From Myxococcales bacterium (lineage in GTDB: Bacteria; Myxococcota_A; Polyangia; Polyangiales; Houyiibacteriaceae), in contig JAOTYL010000001.1 in the NCBI GenBank assembly GCA_029861865.1, positions 672,478 through 736,477 on the forward strand: DNA of 64,000 nt, in the 5' to 3' direction. This document shows positions 1 to 8,587 of this stretch, piece after piece (the stretch's first letter is position 1; every line of letters begins with the position of its first letter). The position numbers and the translations under genes were made by a program. The notes under the pieces are model-generated. The model ran no database searches. It worked only from the letters and a program-made list of their open reading frames with translations, and had not been told where the DNA came from.

Positions 1-538
1 GGGCGACCTCTTCGAGTCTTTCGCGATCGAACAACTGGCCCGCGCAGGGCTCCGACTCGATCTTGAAGTCGCCCGTATGCACCACGGTGCCGACGGGGGT
101 ATCCAAGATGAGCCCTGTTGCATCCGCAATCGAGTGATGAACCGCAAACCGTTCTACCGTAAACGGTCCAATTTCAAAGCGGCTGCCGGCGCTCCCGACC
201 CGGAGGTCGATGTCCTCCAAACGGTGCTCCCGAAGGCGATCCCGGATCAGAGCGGCAGCGTAGGGCGGCGCATAGACGGGAACTCGAACTCGCTTCAGTA
301 GATAGGGAAGGGCGCCGATGTGATCCTCATGGCCATGTGTGACGACGATCGCGCGTAACCGGTCGCGCTGCTCCTCGAGCCAGGCAAAATCGGGATGGAA
401 CATGTCGGCACCAAGCTCATCGGTAAAACCTACGCCGCAATCGATCGCAAAGACCGTGTCACCCGACGCCAGTGCGGCACAGTTCATTCCGATCTCACTC
501 AGGCCGCCAAGTGGGATGAAGCGCAGACTATCGGTCAC
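1..538 (-). CDS. rnj: Ribonuclease J (N-terminal part, cut by window edge)
   Basis: Metallo-beta-lactamase-fold ribonuclease that degrades and processes RNA. The visible part begins with a strand reading IPLGGLSEIGMNC, typical of the RNase J N-terminus. The zinc-binding motif THGHEDHIG follows near residue 65, and HTGDFK near residue 150 supplies further metal ligands. The C-terminal beta-CASP and C-terminal domains lie beyond the left edge. The GTG at 538 is chosen because the conserved fold starts directly after it and a GAGAG stretch lies just upstream; an in-frame stop is met about 80 bases further upstream, and a TTG lies between. The gene diverges from the outer-membrane protein gene at 647. 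The identification rests on the order of these motifs; another beta-CASP nuclease is less likely. Confidence 0.85.
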   Translation of the reverse strand, partial: MTDSLRFIPLGGLSEIGMNCAALASGDTVFAIDCGVGFTDELGADMFHPDFAWLEEQRDRLRAIVVTHGHEDHIGALPYLLKRVRVPVYAPPYAAALIRDRLREHRLEDIDLRVGSAGSRFEIGPFTVERFAVHHSIADATGLILDTPVGTVVHTGDFKIESEPCAGQLFDRERLEEVA

Positions 539-646
539 GGAGCTCTCGGGTGCCGGGCTAAAGGTCCGCGGCGATTGGGTCAAGGAGTCAATCGCCTCGT
601 TGACCCGTGCGTTTCCAGCGTGCTACGCCCCGGACCGCACGGTTTC

Positions 647-2674
647 ATGCGGCGTTACTTAGCGATTATAGGGGTGGTCTGCCTCTGGGCGACGGCAGGT
701 GCGGCGCAGGAGGAGTCCACGCCGACCGGAGCGCGTCGCGAGGCCGCAACGGAGGAAGAGGCCTGGGAGGCCGAGAAGGACGCCTCTAGCGAGATCGAGC
801 CGGCGGAGGAGCCACCGCCCCGGCTGCGAGCTCCCAGCCTGGAAGGGCTCGAGCTGCCCGGCGAAGAGCTCGAGGAGGCTGAGGACGACCTTCCCGACGA
901 CTTCCAGTCCGAGGAAGAGATGGCCGCCGAAGACGCCGCGCTTCTCGGGATGGCGGAACCACCTGCTTCGGACCCCACGCTGGCGTCGTGGACCAATCCG
1001 CGCCCCGTCTTTTCGCTAAACGGTTACTTCCGCGTTCGCGGCAACATGAACAACAACTTCCATCTCAGCCGCCAACGGGTAGAGCGCCTCACCGGCGACC
1101 CCTTTGCTCGGTGGATCGGCATCGATGCGGGCGAGAACAATCAGGGCGTGTTGCCGGCCGGCGGCTGCAGTGGAGCCCCCTCGTCACCGGCCACCCAGGA
1201 TCAGCGCTGTGCCGCGAGCAAGAGCATCCGGTTCGCCAACATGCGGCTTCGGCTTCAGCCCACCTTGTCGTTGAGCGACAACATTCGCCTCCACATGATG
1301 GTCGACGTCTTCGACAACCTGGTGCTCGGGTCGACTCCCGACGTGAAGTCGGTCAACCAATTCGGTCAGATCACCGGCCGCGCCCCCGGGGTGCCCGTCG
1401 ACAGCTTGACCCTGACGCAGCCCCCGCCCGAGAGCTTTCGAAATACGATTGGCGACAACATCCAGGTGCGGCGGGCGTGGGGCGAGGTGACTAACAGCAC
1501 CATCGGCCAGCTTCGCTTCGGTCGCATGGGTCACCAATGGGGCCTCGGCATGCTCTGGAATGCGGGAGAAGGCACGAACATCCTCGATACGCAGCTTGAC
1601 TCGGACTTTCAGACTGAGATCGACCGCATCCAGTTGATCGCCAAGTTCAAGGACATCTTCTTTGGTGTCTCGTGGGACTTCGTGAACAAGGGCTTTACCG
1701 TCGATCCGCTCGGCGACATCCAAGCGATCGCCCGAGACGGCACCAGAAATGACGACACCCGGCAATGGAGCTTCCTCATCGCGCGCCGGATGGATCCGTT
1801 GAAGCAGCGCAAGCGCCTCAAGAAGGGCAAATGGGTGTTCAACGGTGGGGCCTACTTCATCTACCGGACGCAGTTCCTGTCGACCTCCACCGCTCCGCTC
1901 CTTGCGACGCCAGAACAGCTCGAGTCCGTCTTCGTTCGCCGCGACGCCAAGGTCTACATCCCTGACGGTTGGTTCCAGGTCTTGTGGAAAGACTTGAGGC
2001 TTCAAATCGAGGTGGCCGCGATCCTCGGAAAGATCCAGAACATTGCGGCGGGCGAGTTTCCTCCGACCGCCGAGGATGCCCCATTCAAGCTTCGACAATG
2101 GGGCTTGGCGTTTGAAGGCGAGTATCGATTCCTGAACAGGAAGCTCGGTGTGTTCCTCAAGGGAGGTGTGGCCTCCGGCGACCCCGATGTGGTTGGGCTT
2201 TCGCAGTACGAAGACCTGGCGACACAACCGATCGGGAGCAAGAACATCTCGACTTTCTCGTTCGCAGAGGACTACCGCATCGACTTGATCCTGTGGCGGG
2301 AAATCCTCGGGCGGGTGGCCGGCGCGTACTATTTCGCGCCGGCGATCAGTTACGACTTGATCCATACCGATTTCGGACGCGTGTTCGGCGCGAAGCTCGA
2401 TTTCATCTACAGCCGCGCGATGTTCGAGCAGCAGACGTATTCGTCAGAGCCAAACCTCGGCGCCGAGCTCGACCTTTCGCTCTACTACCGGACCGAAAAC
2501 GGGCCGAGCTTCACCGATGGTTTCTACGCAGCCTTTCAATATGGCGTGCTCTTCGCGCTCAACGGGCTCGACTATCTCGTGGTCGATGGGGTTCGCGAGC
2601 CCCTCGAGGGGGAAGAGGTGGGCGGCGTGGGCAACGCGCAAGTTTGGCGCTTGATCCTCGGGATTCAGTTCTGA
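647..2674 (+). CDS. Large outer-membrane protein, TIGR04551-like
   Basis: Predicted secreted beta-barrel protein of 675 aa. It starts MRRYLAIIGVVCLWATAGAA, a clear signal peptide, followed by about 100 acidic, Glu/Pro-rich residues that look disordered. The rest has alternating amphipathic strands (NGYFRVRGNMNNNF, RLRLQPTLSLSDNIRLHM, GQLRFGRMGHQWGLGM) and ends in Phe (LGIQF), the usual outer-membrane insertion signal. The pattern resembles the deltaproteobacterial outer-membrane family TIGR04551; this is from memory and not tested. The start at 647 is preferred to an upstream in-frame ATG at 395 because that extension would run antisense through the RNase J gene and bury the signal peptide. 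The ligand or substrate is unknown. Confidence 0.8.
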   Translation: MRRYLAIIGVVCLWATAGAAQEESTPTGARREAATEEEAWEAEKDASSEIEPAEEPPPRLRAPSLEGLELPGEELEEAEDDLPDDFQSEEEMAAEDAALLGMAEPPASDPTLASWTNPRPVFSLNGYFRVRGNMNNNFHLSRQRVERLTGDPFARWIGIDAGENNQGVLPAGGCSGAPSSPATQDQRCAASKSIRFANMRLRLQPTLSLSDNIRLHMMVDVFDNLVLGSTPDVKSVNQFGQITGRAPGVPVDSLTLTQPPPESFRNTIGDNIQVRRAWGEVTNSTIGQLRFGRMGHQWGLGMLWNAGEGTNILDTQLDSDFQTEIDRIQLIAKFKDIFFGVSWDFVNKGFTVDPLGDIQAIARDGTRNDDTRQWSFLIARRMDPLKQRKRLKKGKWVFNGGAYFIYRTQFLSTSTAPLLATPEQLESVFVRRDAKVYIPDGWFQVLWKDLRLQIEVAAILGKIQNIAAGEFPPTAEDAPFKLRQWGLAFEGEYRFLNRKLGVFLKGGVASGDPDVVGLSQYEDLATQPIGSKNISTFSFAEDYRIDLILWREILGRVAGAYYFAPAISYDLIHTDFGRVFGAKLDFIYSRAMFEQQTYSSEPNLGAELDLSLYYRTENGPSFTDGFYAAFQYGVLFALNGLDYLVVDGVREPLEGEEVGGVGNAQVWRLILGIQF

Positions 2675-2676
2675 GC

Positions 2677-3306
2677 TCAGCGTTCGAGAAGCGCCTCGGC
2701 CTTCGCGGCGACGCGCCATTGACGACACCCTTCGGCGAGCACGATGCCGCGAAGCTCGGCGAGCGCCTGTTGTAGCTCGTCGTTGACGATCATGTAGTCG
2801 AAGAACGGGTAGTGCTCGATCTCTTCGCGAGCCTTCTGAAAGCGTTTGCGTCTCGATTCCGCGTCGTCCGAGCCGCGGCTGTCCAAGCGCCTTCGAAGCT
2901 CATTCATCGACGGCGGCAGGATGAACACCCCGACAGCCTCGGGGAACTTCTCTTTGATCTGACGTGCTCCCTGGTAATCGACGTCGAAGAGAACCCCGTG
3001 TTTGCCATCCGCCCGTGCACGGTCGATCTCGGTGACACTAGTGCCGTAGAGATTGCCATGCACCTCGGCCCATTCTGCAAAGGAACCCTCGTCCACGAGC
3101 TGCTCAAAGGTCTGTTCGTCGATGAAGTGATAGTCTTGGCCGTCGACTTCGTTCGCGCGCGGCCGCCTCGTCGTATGAGACACGCTGAACCGAAGCTCGG
3201 GAAACTCTTGGAGCAATCGGTGGGTCAGCGTCGTCTTACCGGCTCCAGAGGGTGAGCTGATAATCAACAGAATGAGATCCGGATCGGTGGAGACGGAGGC
3301 GCTCAT
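2677..3306 (-). CDS. gmk: Guanylate kinase
   Basis: Phosphorylates GMP to GDP with ATP in guanine nucleotide synthesis. The 209-aa product has the P-loop SSPSGAGKTTL near residue 18, the GMP-binding run SVSHTTRRPRANEVDGQDYHF and the family-typical lid and C-terminal helices; the length matches the usual 200-210. It is the last gene of a minus-strand group DUF507-yicC-gmk, an order common in many bacteria. Its 3' end converges on the outer-membrane gene with only a couple of bases between the stops. Confidence 0.97.
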   Translation of the reverse strand: MSASVSTDPDLILLIISSPSGAGKTTLTHRLLQEFPELRFSVSHTTRRPRANEVDGQDYHFIDEQTFEQLVDEGSFAEWAEVHGNLYGTSVTEIDRARADGKHGVLFDVDYQGARQIKEKFPEAVGVFILPPSMNELRRRLDSRGSDDAESRRKRFQKAREEIEHYPFFDYMIVNDELQQALAELRGIVLAEGCRQWRVAAKAEALLER

Positions 3307-3348
3307 GCCCTTAACTCCCGATGGTCACTACCCCTTGAAGCCCCCGAG

Positions 3349-4224
3349 CTAAAGCACATTTTGCGCCTGCTCTCTCATTTGTTCCACCGTAGCCTTCAAC
3401 TCGATGACGAGCGTAGCGATTGCGGCCTCTTGGACCTTCGACCCGATGGTATTGGCCTCACGCGCCATTTCTTGAAGCAGAAAGTCGACGCGTTTCCCAA
3501 CCGGCTTGCTCGAATGTTCGATGAGCGCGAGCATTTGAGAACGGTGACTATCGAGGCGAACGAGCTCCTCCGCGATGTCGCTTCGGTCGGCGAGCACGGC
3601 GACCTCTTGTTCGAGGCGGGAGGGTTGGAGCTCGACTTCGACGTCTTCGAGCAAAGCCTCGAGTCGAGCGCGAAGCCGGGTGCGACGCCCCTCGACCATG
3701 CCGGGGAGCTCGGCCCTCAGGGCTTCCATCTGTGCGGCGACTTCATCCAGCCGGGTCTTTAGCTCGTGAGCCAAGGCTTTGCCCTCGGCACGCCTCATGG
3801 CGGTGATGGCGCTACAAGCTTCGGCGGCGGCGGCGGCGAGTGCTTCATCGAGCTCCTCCTGGTCGATCGCCTTACTGGCCACGAAGAGATCGGGCACGCA
3901 GGACAGCACCGAAAGCGGGAGAGGTTCGTCGGGGCTCAGCGCATCGCGCAATGCTCCAAGCTCTTGGTAGACCGCGCGCGCGCGCGCGACGTCCAGCTCG
4001 GGTTGAGGGAGCGTCTGGCCTTCGAACCGCGCCGTCACGTCGATTCGTCCGCGCTCGAGCCGGCTCCGGATGATGCGTTCGACCGTAGGGGTACGACTCT
4101 GCACGCGCGGTGGGAGGCGCACGCGAACGTCCAAGTACTTGTGGTTGACCGCACGTAGATCGAGCACGACGTGCCCGTCACCGAGCGTGGCGCGGCCGCT
4201 CCCGTATCCGGTCATGCTCTGCAT
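3349..4224 (-). CDS. yicC: YicC family endoribonuclease
   Basis: A 291-aa protein of the YicC family (YicC-like N-terminal domain plus DUF1732 C-terminal domain), recently described as an endoribonuclease affecting mRNA and sRNA stability. It begins MQSMTGYGSGRA, the hallmark N-terminus. The C-terminal part contains KRVDFLLQEMAREANTIGSK, the most conserved stretch of the family. It lies 7 bases downstream of the DUF507 gene and upstream of gmk, the usual yicC-gmk linkage. The middle is rich in Glu/Ala/Leu helices. Confidence 0.95.
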   Translation of the reverse strand: MQSMTGYGSGRATLGDGHVVLDLRAVNHKYLDVRVRLPPRVQSRTPTVERIIRSRLERGRIDVTARFEGQTLPQPELDVARARAVYQELGALRDALSPDEPLPLSVLSCVPDLFVASKAIDQEELDEALAAAAAEACSAITAMRRAEGKALAHELKTRLDEVAAQMEALRAELPGMVEGRRTRLRARLEALLEDVEVELQPSRLEQEVAVLADRSDIAEELVRLDSHRSQMLALIEHSSKPVGKRVDFLLQEMAREANTIGSKVQEAAIATLVIELKATVEQMREQAQNVL

Positions 4225-4231
4225 CAGACGC

Positions 4232-4744
4232 CTACTCGAGCCCGCGCTTGCGCTTGATCTGGTCCATCACCTTGGCGTACTCGACCTCGAAAGCCGCGGT
4301 GCCTTCTTGGAGGTTCTTGATCTTCGAGCGGACCTCTGCGTCGAGACCGGTCTCGACCTCCATGTGTCGACGAAGCACGGGCGTGATCTTCTTTCGTAGG
4401 GTCGTGTCATCCGCGTAGATCTCCACGACATTGGCGCTATGAAACAGCATGTTGAGGAGCTGATCGACGAGGTAGGGAAGCACCTCGTCTTGCTGCGGAA
4501 AGCCCATCTCTTTGGCCAGACGCTGTCGCATTCGGCCGAGCTTCGAGTATCCAAGGCCCTCCCGCTCCATCCGGTCTTTAGCTTCGTCGATCATCTGGCG
4601 TTCTCGCCGGACGAACTCTTTTAGGACGGCTTCGAGGTCCAACCGCACCTCAGCCTCCTGCTCCACCTCAATGTCCTGCTGAGCGGTGAGCTCCCTCACC
4701 AAGTCGTCGACGATAGGGCCAATCTTTCCTGAGTAAAGTCGCAT
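4232..4744 (-). CDS. DUF507 family protein
   Basis: A 170-aa protein of the DUF507 family, function unknown. It begins MRLYSGKIGPIVDDLVREL, the conserved start of that family, and the fold appears as two related halves of about 85 residues. The ATG at 4744 is chosen because the family starts exactly there; the reading frame runs further upstream but without similarity. No Shine-Dalgarno is obvious before it. It heads the yicC-gmk operon and is divergent from the Crp/Fnr gene. Confidence 0.85.
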   Translation of the reverse strand: MRLYSGKIGPIVDDLVRELTAQQDIEVEQEAEVRLDLEAVLKEFVRRERQMIDEAKDRMEREGLGYSKLGRMRQRLAKEMGFPQQDEVLPYLVDQLLNMLFHSANVVEIYADDTTLRKKITPVLRRHMEVETGLDAEVRSKIKNLQEGTAAFEVEYAKVMDQIKRKRGLE

Positions 4745-4864
4745 GTTTATGGGGTGTAACGTGAACCTCTGTAAACGCTCACCCCCTGGCGCGACCCTAC
4801 CCAAGGCGGGGGTCCGGGTCAATACGGCTGGACCGTTGCCTGAATCAGCTTTGTGAAAATGCAT

Positions 4865-4903
4865 CTTGACGGTAATCCTGTGATAATGCACCATACCGTT
4901 AAG
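4865..4903. promoter_or_regulatory. Dyad-symmetric candidate operator upstream of the Crp/Fnr gene
   Basis: CTTGACGGTA at 4865-4874 is matched by TACCGTTAAG at 4894-4903, a 10-base inverted repeat with one mismatch and a 19-base centre. The centre contains TGTGA (4879-4883), a Crp-type half-site. It sits between two divergent genes, 10 bases before the regulator's ATG. Autoregulation or control of the DUF507 operon is inferred. Confidence 0.4.
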
Positions 4904-4912
4904 GCTGTAAGT

Positions 4913-5641
4913 ATGGATTCGAACGCTCCTGCACTGCAAAACGGCTCTGGCGCGCGGCGACTGCGGACGACGGAAGAGCGTCGAACCCGCATCCTGACGC
5001 GATGCCGTGTGTTCGAAGGATTGGCAGCGGAGGTCCGAGAGCGCGTCCTCAATGGGAGCGCGCTCGTGGATGCGGACCGGCGGGAATCGCTCTGCATGCC
5101 GAGCGATCCGGCGATCTTCGTCATAGGGAGCGGGCGCGTGCGGCGTGTGCGGCGTACGCAGGAACGAGAACTAACGCTCGGTTACTACGGACCCGGAGAT
5201 CTCGTGGGGGAGATGTCTTTGGTCGATCCGGAAGCCCGTCTCGAAACGGTGGTTCTGGACTACGTGGAAGCGCTTCGAATCCCGCCGCGTCTGATCAAGA
5301 TGGTCATGGGCGAGGACCTTGGGTTTGCGGCTGCGATGCATCGGTTGATGGGGGAGCGTCGCCTGATGGCGGAGCGCCGAATCGATGCATTGTTGACCCG
5401 CAGCGTAGAATCGCGGGTCGCAGAGTTTCTTATCGATGCATCCTCACGACACGGTATCCCAGACTCACGGGGGATTCTCGTCGGTGTGAAGTTCACACAC
5501 CAGGAGATTGCGAGCTATGTCGGCTCGACCCGGGAAACCGTCACACTGGTGCTCGGCGCGTTTAAGAGGGGCGAGTTGATCGCAACCGATCACCGCCGCG
5601 TCGTCATCCGGGACGTCGCAGGACTGCGAAAGAGAGTATGA
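4913..5641 (+). CDS. Crp/Fnr family transcriptional regulator
   Basis: A 242-aa cyclic-nucleotide-binding-fold regulator. Residues about 30-140 form the sensory beta-roll (YYGPGDLVGEMSLVD). A long dimerisation helix follows, and then a winged helix-turn-helix near residues 190-225 (KFTHQEIASYVGSTRETVT), with the TRETV recognition-helix pattern of the family. No Cys cluster of the Fnr type is seen, so oxygen sensing by Fe-S is unlikely; the effector is unknown. The ATG at 4913 is preferred; an in-frame ATG at 4853 would cover the dyad at 4865-4903. A terminator-like hairpin follows at 5655-5702. Confidence 0.88.
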   Translation: MDSNAPALQNGSGARRLRTTEERRTRILTRCRVFEGLAAEVRERVLNGSALVDADRRESLCMPSDPAIFVIGSGRVRRVRRTQERELTLGYYGPGDLVGEMSLVDPEARLETVVLDYVEALRIPPRLIKMVMGEDLGFAAAMHRLMGERRLMAERRIDALLTRSVESRVAEFLIDASSRHGIPDSRGILVGVKFTHQEIASYVGSTRETVTLVLGAFKRGELIATDHRRVVIRDVAGLRKRV

Positions 5642-5654
5642 GCTAGGGGGAGTC

Positions 5655-5702
5655 GTCCAAACGGCGCGGCCTGGGGGGGGCCGCCGCCGGGCGGACACTT
5701 TT
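5655..5702 (+). terminator. Probable intrinsic terminator after the Crp/Fnr gene
   Basis: GTCC, GGCG and CGGCC (5655-5671) pair with GGCCG, CGCC and GGAC (5679-5696) around a G-rich loop, with one internal loop and a bulge. A short TTTT run follows at 5699-5702. Confidence 0.5.
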
Positions 5703-5748
5703 AATCAGCGGCAGTGTGAGCACCCCTTGACGCACAGCACCGACAGTG

Positions 5749-5796
5749 ACGCTGGCACTGGCACTGGCACTGACGCTGGCACTGGCGCTGTCACTG
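5749..5796 (-). repeat. Hexanucleotide array, 8 copies, reverse orientation
   Basis: Eight hexamers of the form N-C-(A/G)-C-T-G, that is CAG(T/C)GN on the minus strand: four exact GCACTG copies plus two ACGCTG, one GCGCTG and one TCACTG. It lies in the gap between the convergent Crp/Fnr and mlaC-like genes, about 50 bases after the terminator hairpin. It belongs to the same family as the arrays near 33.6, 36.0, 36.9, 62.9 and 63.9 kb. Confidence 0.85.
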
Positions 5797-5819
5797 TTTC
5801 GAGTCACCGGTATGATGGC

Positions 5820-6479
5820 TTAGATGAGCTCGTCTTCTTCTTCGTTGAGCTTCTTTTCCATCCGGCCGATGAGGCCCTCCCAGCCTTCGTCGTTGATCAC
5901 GCGACGGAACTGGCGCTTGTAATTCTTCACGAGGCTGACGCCGTCGGTGGAGATATCCCATACGCGCCATTCCTTCCCGTCAGGACGCATGCTGTAGTCG
6001 ATTGCGACAGGGGGCTGTCGCTTCTTGATGTGGGAGCGAGCCGAGGATTTGACGAGGACGCTGGTGCCGTCGAGCGCTTCGCTACCCACCCAGATGACTT
6101 TGTACTTGAGGGTAGACTCCATATTGCGTTGATACTGACGCTCGACCAGCTGGCGCAGTAGACTCACAAATCGCTTTCGCTCCTTCGGTGAGCGTTCGTT
6201 CCATTCCCGGTCCAGGGAGAGCTCGGCGAGCATGTCGTAATCGAGGAACTCGCCCAAGAGCTCGGTGAGCTGGTCTGCCCGCTTTGGCGTGTCTCGCCGT
6301 CGAAGCACCGCGCGCACCCTATTGTGCTTGGTCCGGATGAACCGCTCGGCTGCCTCGATGTCGACGGGGGGGACGTTAGGGGCGACGCTCGGAGCGGGCG
6401 CCGTTTCCTCGGCGAGGGCCGGCCCCACCAGCAAAGAGATCCCGACAATCACGATTGAAATGAACCGAAAAACCGCCAT
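5820..6479 (-). CDS. MlaC/Ttg2D-type periplasmic phospholipid-binding protein
   Basis: A 219-aa periplasmic protein of the MlaC (Tol_Tol_Ttg2) family, which shuttles phospholipid between outer and inner membranes. A signal peptide (FISIVIVGISLLVGPALA) is followed by the typical core: a helical region ending in FLDYDMLAELSL and later RFVSLLRQLVERQYQRNM, then strands with IDYSMRPDGKEWRVWDIS and DGVSLVKNYKRQFRRVI. It is the last gene of the block from prfB to here, behind tolC-like and skp. No mlaE, mlaF or mlaD gene is in the window, so its transport partner is elsewhere or different. Confidence 0.85.
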   Translation of the reverse strand: MAVFRFISIVIVGISLLVGPALAEETAPAPSVAPNVPPVDIEAAERFIRTKHNRVRAVLRRRDTPKRADQLTELLGEFLDYDMLAELSLDREWNERSPKERKRFVSLLRQLVERQYQRNMESTLKYKVIWVGSEALDGTSVLVKSSARSHIKKRQPPVAIDYSMRPDGKEWRVWDISTDGVSLVKNYKRQFRRVINDEGWEGLIGRMEKKLNEEEDELI

Positions 6480-6509
6480 ATGTCCCGTTAGACGACTATA
6501 GCGGAGGAT

Positions 6510-7931
6510 TTATTCCTCGCAGCCCGGCGGTCGCCAGCCCTTCGAGTCGAGCATCGGCATTCCGGTCGCCTGCTCCAGCCCTGCGATGGCCAGGTTGTAC
6601 TCTGCGATCGCGATCAGGTGCTTCGAACGCGCGCTGAAGTAACCCTCGATCGAGTCTTCGAGATCCTTGGCGGTCATGGTCCCGACCTCGTAGCCCTGGC
6701 CTGCAGAGACAAACCACTTCCGTGTCTCCCGTTCGGCGCGCGCCCAAGAATTCATCCGGCGTTTGGCATCCTGGAGGTGCTCGAAAAGTGCGATCACCTC
6801 GAGCTCGATCCCGTCGTGGGCCTCCTCGGTCTTGGCCTTCAGCGATTCGATTTCCGCCTTTGCTGCTTTGACGCGGGCATTGGTGCCCGCGAAGTCGAGC
6901 TCCCACCTCGCGACGAGGCCGGCGAACGCCCCCCTGAAGTTGCCCCGATCGATGATGAAGGGGTTGTTGATGTCGGTCACGATGGGGGTCGACGCAAAGC
7001 TCGCTGCCAGGGCGAGAATGATATCGGGTAAGTAGCCCGCTCTCTTGACGACCAAGTTCGCGTCGCTCGCCGACTTGGCGGCTTTGAGCTGTTCGATCTC
7101 GGGTCGGTTGGCGAGCGCGCGATCCAGGTGCTGACTCAATGCAATGACTTCGCTCTCAACCGGCTCTAGCCGACATTCCGGAACGATGGCCGGCTTGATC
7201 CCCGAGAGGATCTCGAGCGCCGCCCGGGCCGAGGCTTCGAGCCGGAGCGCCTCCGATTCACGCGATTCGATCTCGGCAAGCGTCGAAAGCAGCCGCCAAT
7301 AGTCGGTTTGCTTGACACGCGGATCATCGGCGTTGAGGCGCGCCTCGAGTTTGTCGACTGCCTTGGCGAGCTTGCCTTTCCCATCCGAGATCATCGACTG
7401 CAGGTCGAGCGAAAGCTGCGTGCCAAAATAAGCCCGCCGAACGTCGTAGACCACTTGGTTGAGGGTTTTCTCGCGTTCCTGCTCGGCTGCTCTGATGCCC
7501 GCGCTCGCCGCTGTCTTGCCGGCCCGGTACTTGCCGAAGGTATAGATGGGAATGCCGCCTTCTGCGTTGAGCTCGACACCCGGACCCCATCGATTGCTCA
7601 GCGGTAGCTGGCTGTCGGGGCTGAAGATGGGAGTACCCGACGCCCCGGGTCGGACGAAGAACGCGGCGTTGCCTCGAAACTGAAAGAAGGGCGAGAGCCT
7701 AGCCTCGTTCAAACGTGCATGCGCCACTGCGATGTCAGCTTTGGCCGCGCGCAGAGACGGATAGTGCTGGATGGCCGCCGCGGTGAACTCGTCCAAGTAG
7801 TGGACGCGGGGGTTCGGCGCTTCTTCGGCGCTGATGCGCAAGGCGAACCCGAGGGTCGCGAACCCAATCACGGCTAAGGCAGGCCACCTGACCATGGGGT
7901 TTTTGTACCCGGAAAAGGGCGGTCGGGCCAC
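6510..7931 (-). CDS. TolC family outer-membrane protein
   Basis: A 473-aa outer-membrane efflux/export channel protein. Long coiled-coil helices (AAIQHYPSLRAAKADIAVAH, AEIESLKAKTEEAHDGIELE) occur in two repeated halves, as expected for the TolC trimer barrel-tunnel. A GTG at 7931 gives the longest form; an internal ATG at 7895 starts MVRWPALAVIGFATLGFALR and gives a better signal peptide, so the true start may be 7895. It lies between skp and mlaC on the same strand. No inner-membrane pump partner is adjacent, so the substrate is unknown. Confidence 0.85.
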   Translation of the reverse strand: MARPPFSGYKNPMVRWPALAVIGFATLGFALRISAEEAPNPRVHYLDEFTAAAIQHYPSLRAAKADIAVAHARLNEARLSPFFQFRGNAAFFVRPGASGTPIFSPDSQLPLSNRWGPGVELNAEGGIPIYTFGKYRAGKTAASAGIRAAEQEREKTLNQVVYDVRRAYFGTQLSLDLQSMISDGKGKLAKAVDKLEARLNADDPRVKQTDYWRLLSTLAEIESRESEALRLEASARAALEILSGIKPAIVPECRLEPVESEVIALSQHLDRALANRPEIEQLKAAKSASDANLVVKRAGYLPDIILALAASFASTPIVTDINNPFIIDRGNFRGAFAGLVARWELDFAGTNARVKAAKAEIESLKAKTEEAHDGIELEVIALFEHLQDAKRRMNSWARAERETRKWFVSAGQGYEVGTMTAKDLEDSIEGYFSARSKHLIAIAEYNLAIAGLEQATGMPMLDSKGWRPPGCEE

Positions 7932-7947
7932 GAATGCGCGATTCTGG

Positions 7948-8496
7948 TTACTTCTTCTTGCCGCCGCCGCTCTTCTTGGCTTGCGCGTTGTAGCGCTGAA
8001 TCAGCACATCGGTGAGGTCCAGGTTGGAGGGCACCCATACGATGCCACCCTCGTTGGCCTCCACGATCAACGTATAACCGTCGGTCTGCCCAATGCGCCG
8101 GAGAATCGCCTGCATTCTGTCGAGGATCTTCTTGGTGAGCTCGGCCTCTTTGGTGGAGAGCTCGCGTTGGTAGTCGACGTACTCGGTCTGCAGAGCCATG
8201 AGGTCTTCCTGATACTTCTCGACCTTCTTTTTGAGTGCCTCCTCGCTGAGCACATCCTGTTGCCGCTCGATGCTCTCTTTTTGCGACTTGAGGGAGCCCT
8301 GGGCGGCATCGAGCTTCTGCTGCCGTTGCTCGAAGAGCTTCGTCAGCCTTCGTTTGGCCTGTCGGCCGTCTTCGGTTTCGTTGATTGCGCGCTGCAGATC
8401 CACGACGCCGATCTTGACTTGCGCACCCACCGTCGATGCGGTGTTGGCAAACACGAACGCTGCAAGTGCGAGAGGTACGATTCTACTAAAACCCAT
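7948..8496 (-). CDS. skp: OmpH/Skp family periplasmic chaperone
   Basis: A 182-aa periplasmic chaperone that holds unfolded outer-membrane proteins on the way to BamA. It has a signal peptide ending TVGAQ, then VKIGVVDLQRAINETEDGRQ, the conserved first strand of the family. A long charged coiled coil (about residues 45-130) follows, then the second half of the trimerisation body. It ends in a Gly/Lys tail (KKSGGGKKK). The location directly downstream of bamA on the same strand is the classical bamA-skp arrangement. Confidence 0.93.
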   Translation of the reverse strand: MGFSRIVPLALAAFVFANTASTVGAQVKIGVVDLQRAINETEDGRQAKRRLTKLFEQRQQKLDAAQGSLKSQKESIERQQDVLSEEALKKKVEKYQEDLMALQTEYVDYQRELSTKEAELTKKILDRMQAILRRIGQTDGYTLIVEANEGGIVWVPSNLDLTDVLIQRYNAQAKKSGGGKKK

Positions 8497-8587
8497 CAGA
8501 GCATCCTTTCGAGCCCGGCCTAGCTAGCCGTTTGGCGGTGGGCGGTCAAGCCGCAGGGGTTATACGGAGCCGCGTCGAGAGACATTC

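Noticed and set aside
1184..2365. 393-codon minus-strand frame opposite the outer-membrane protein gene
   Set aside because: Composition typical of a reverse reading of a real gene.
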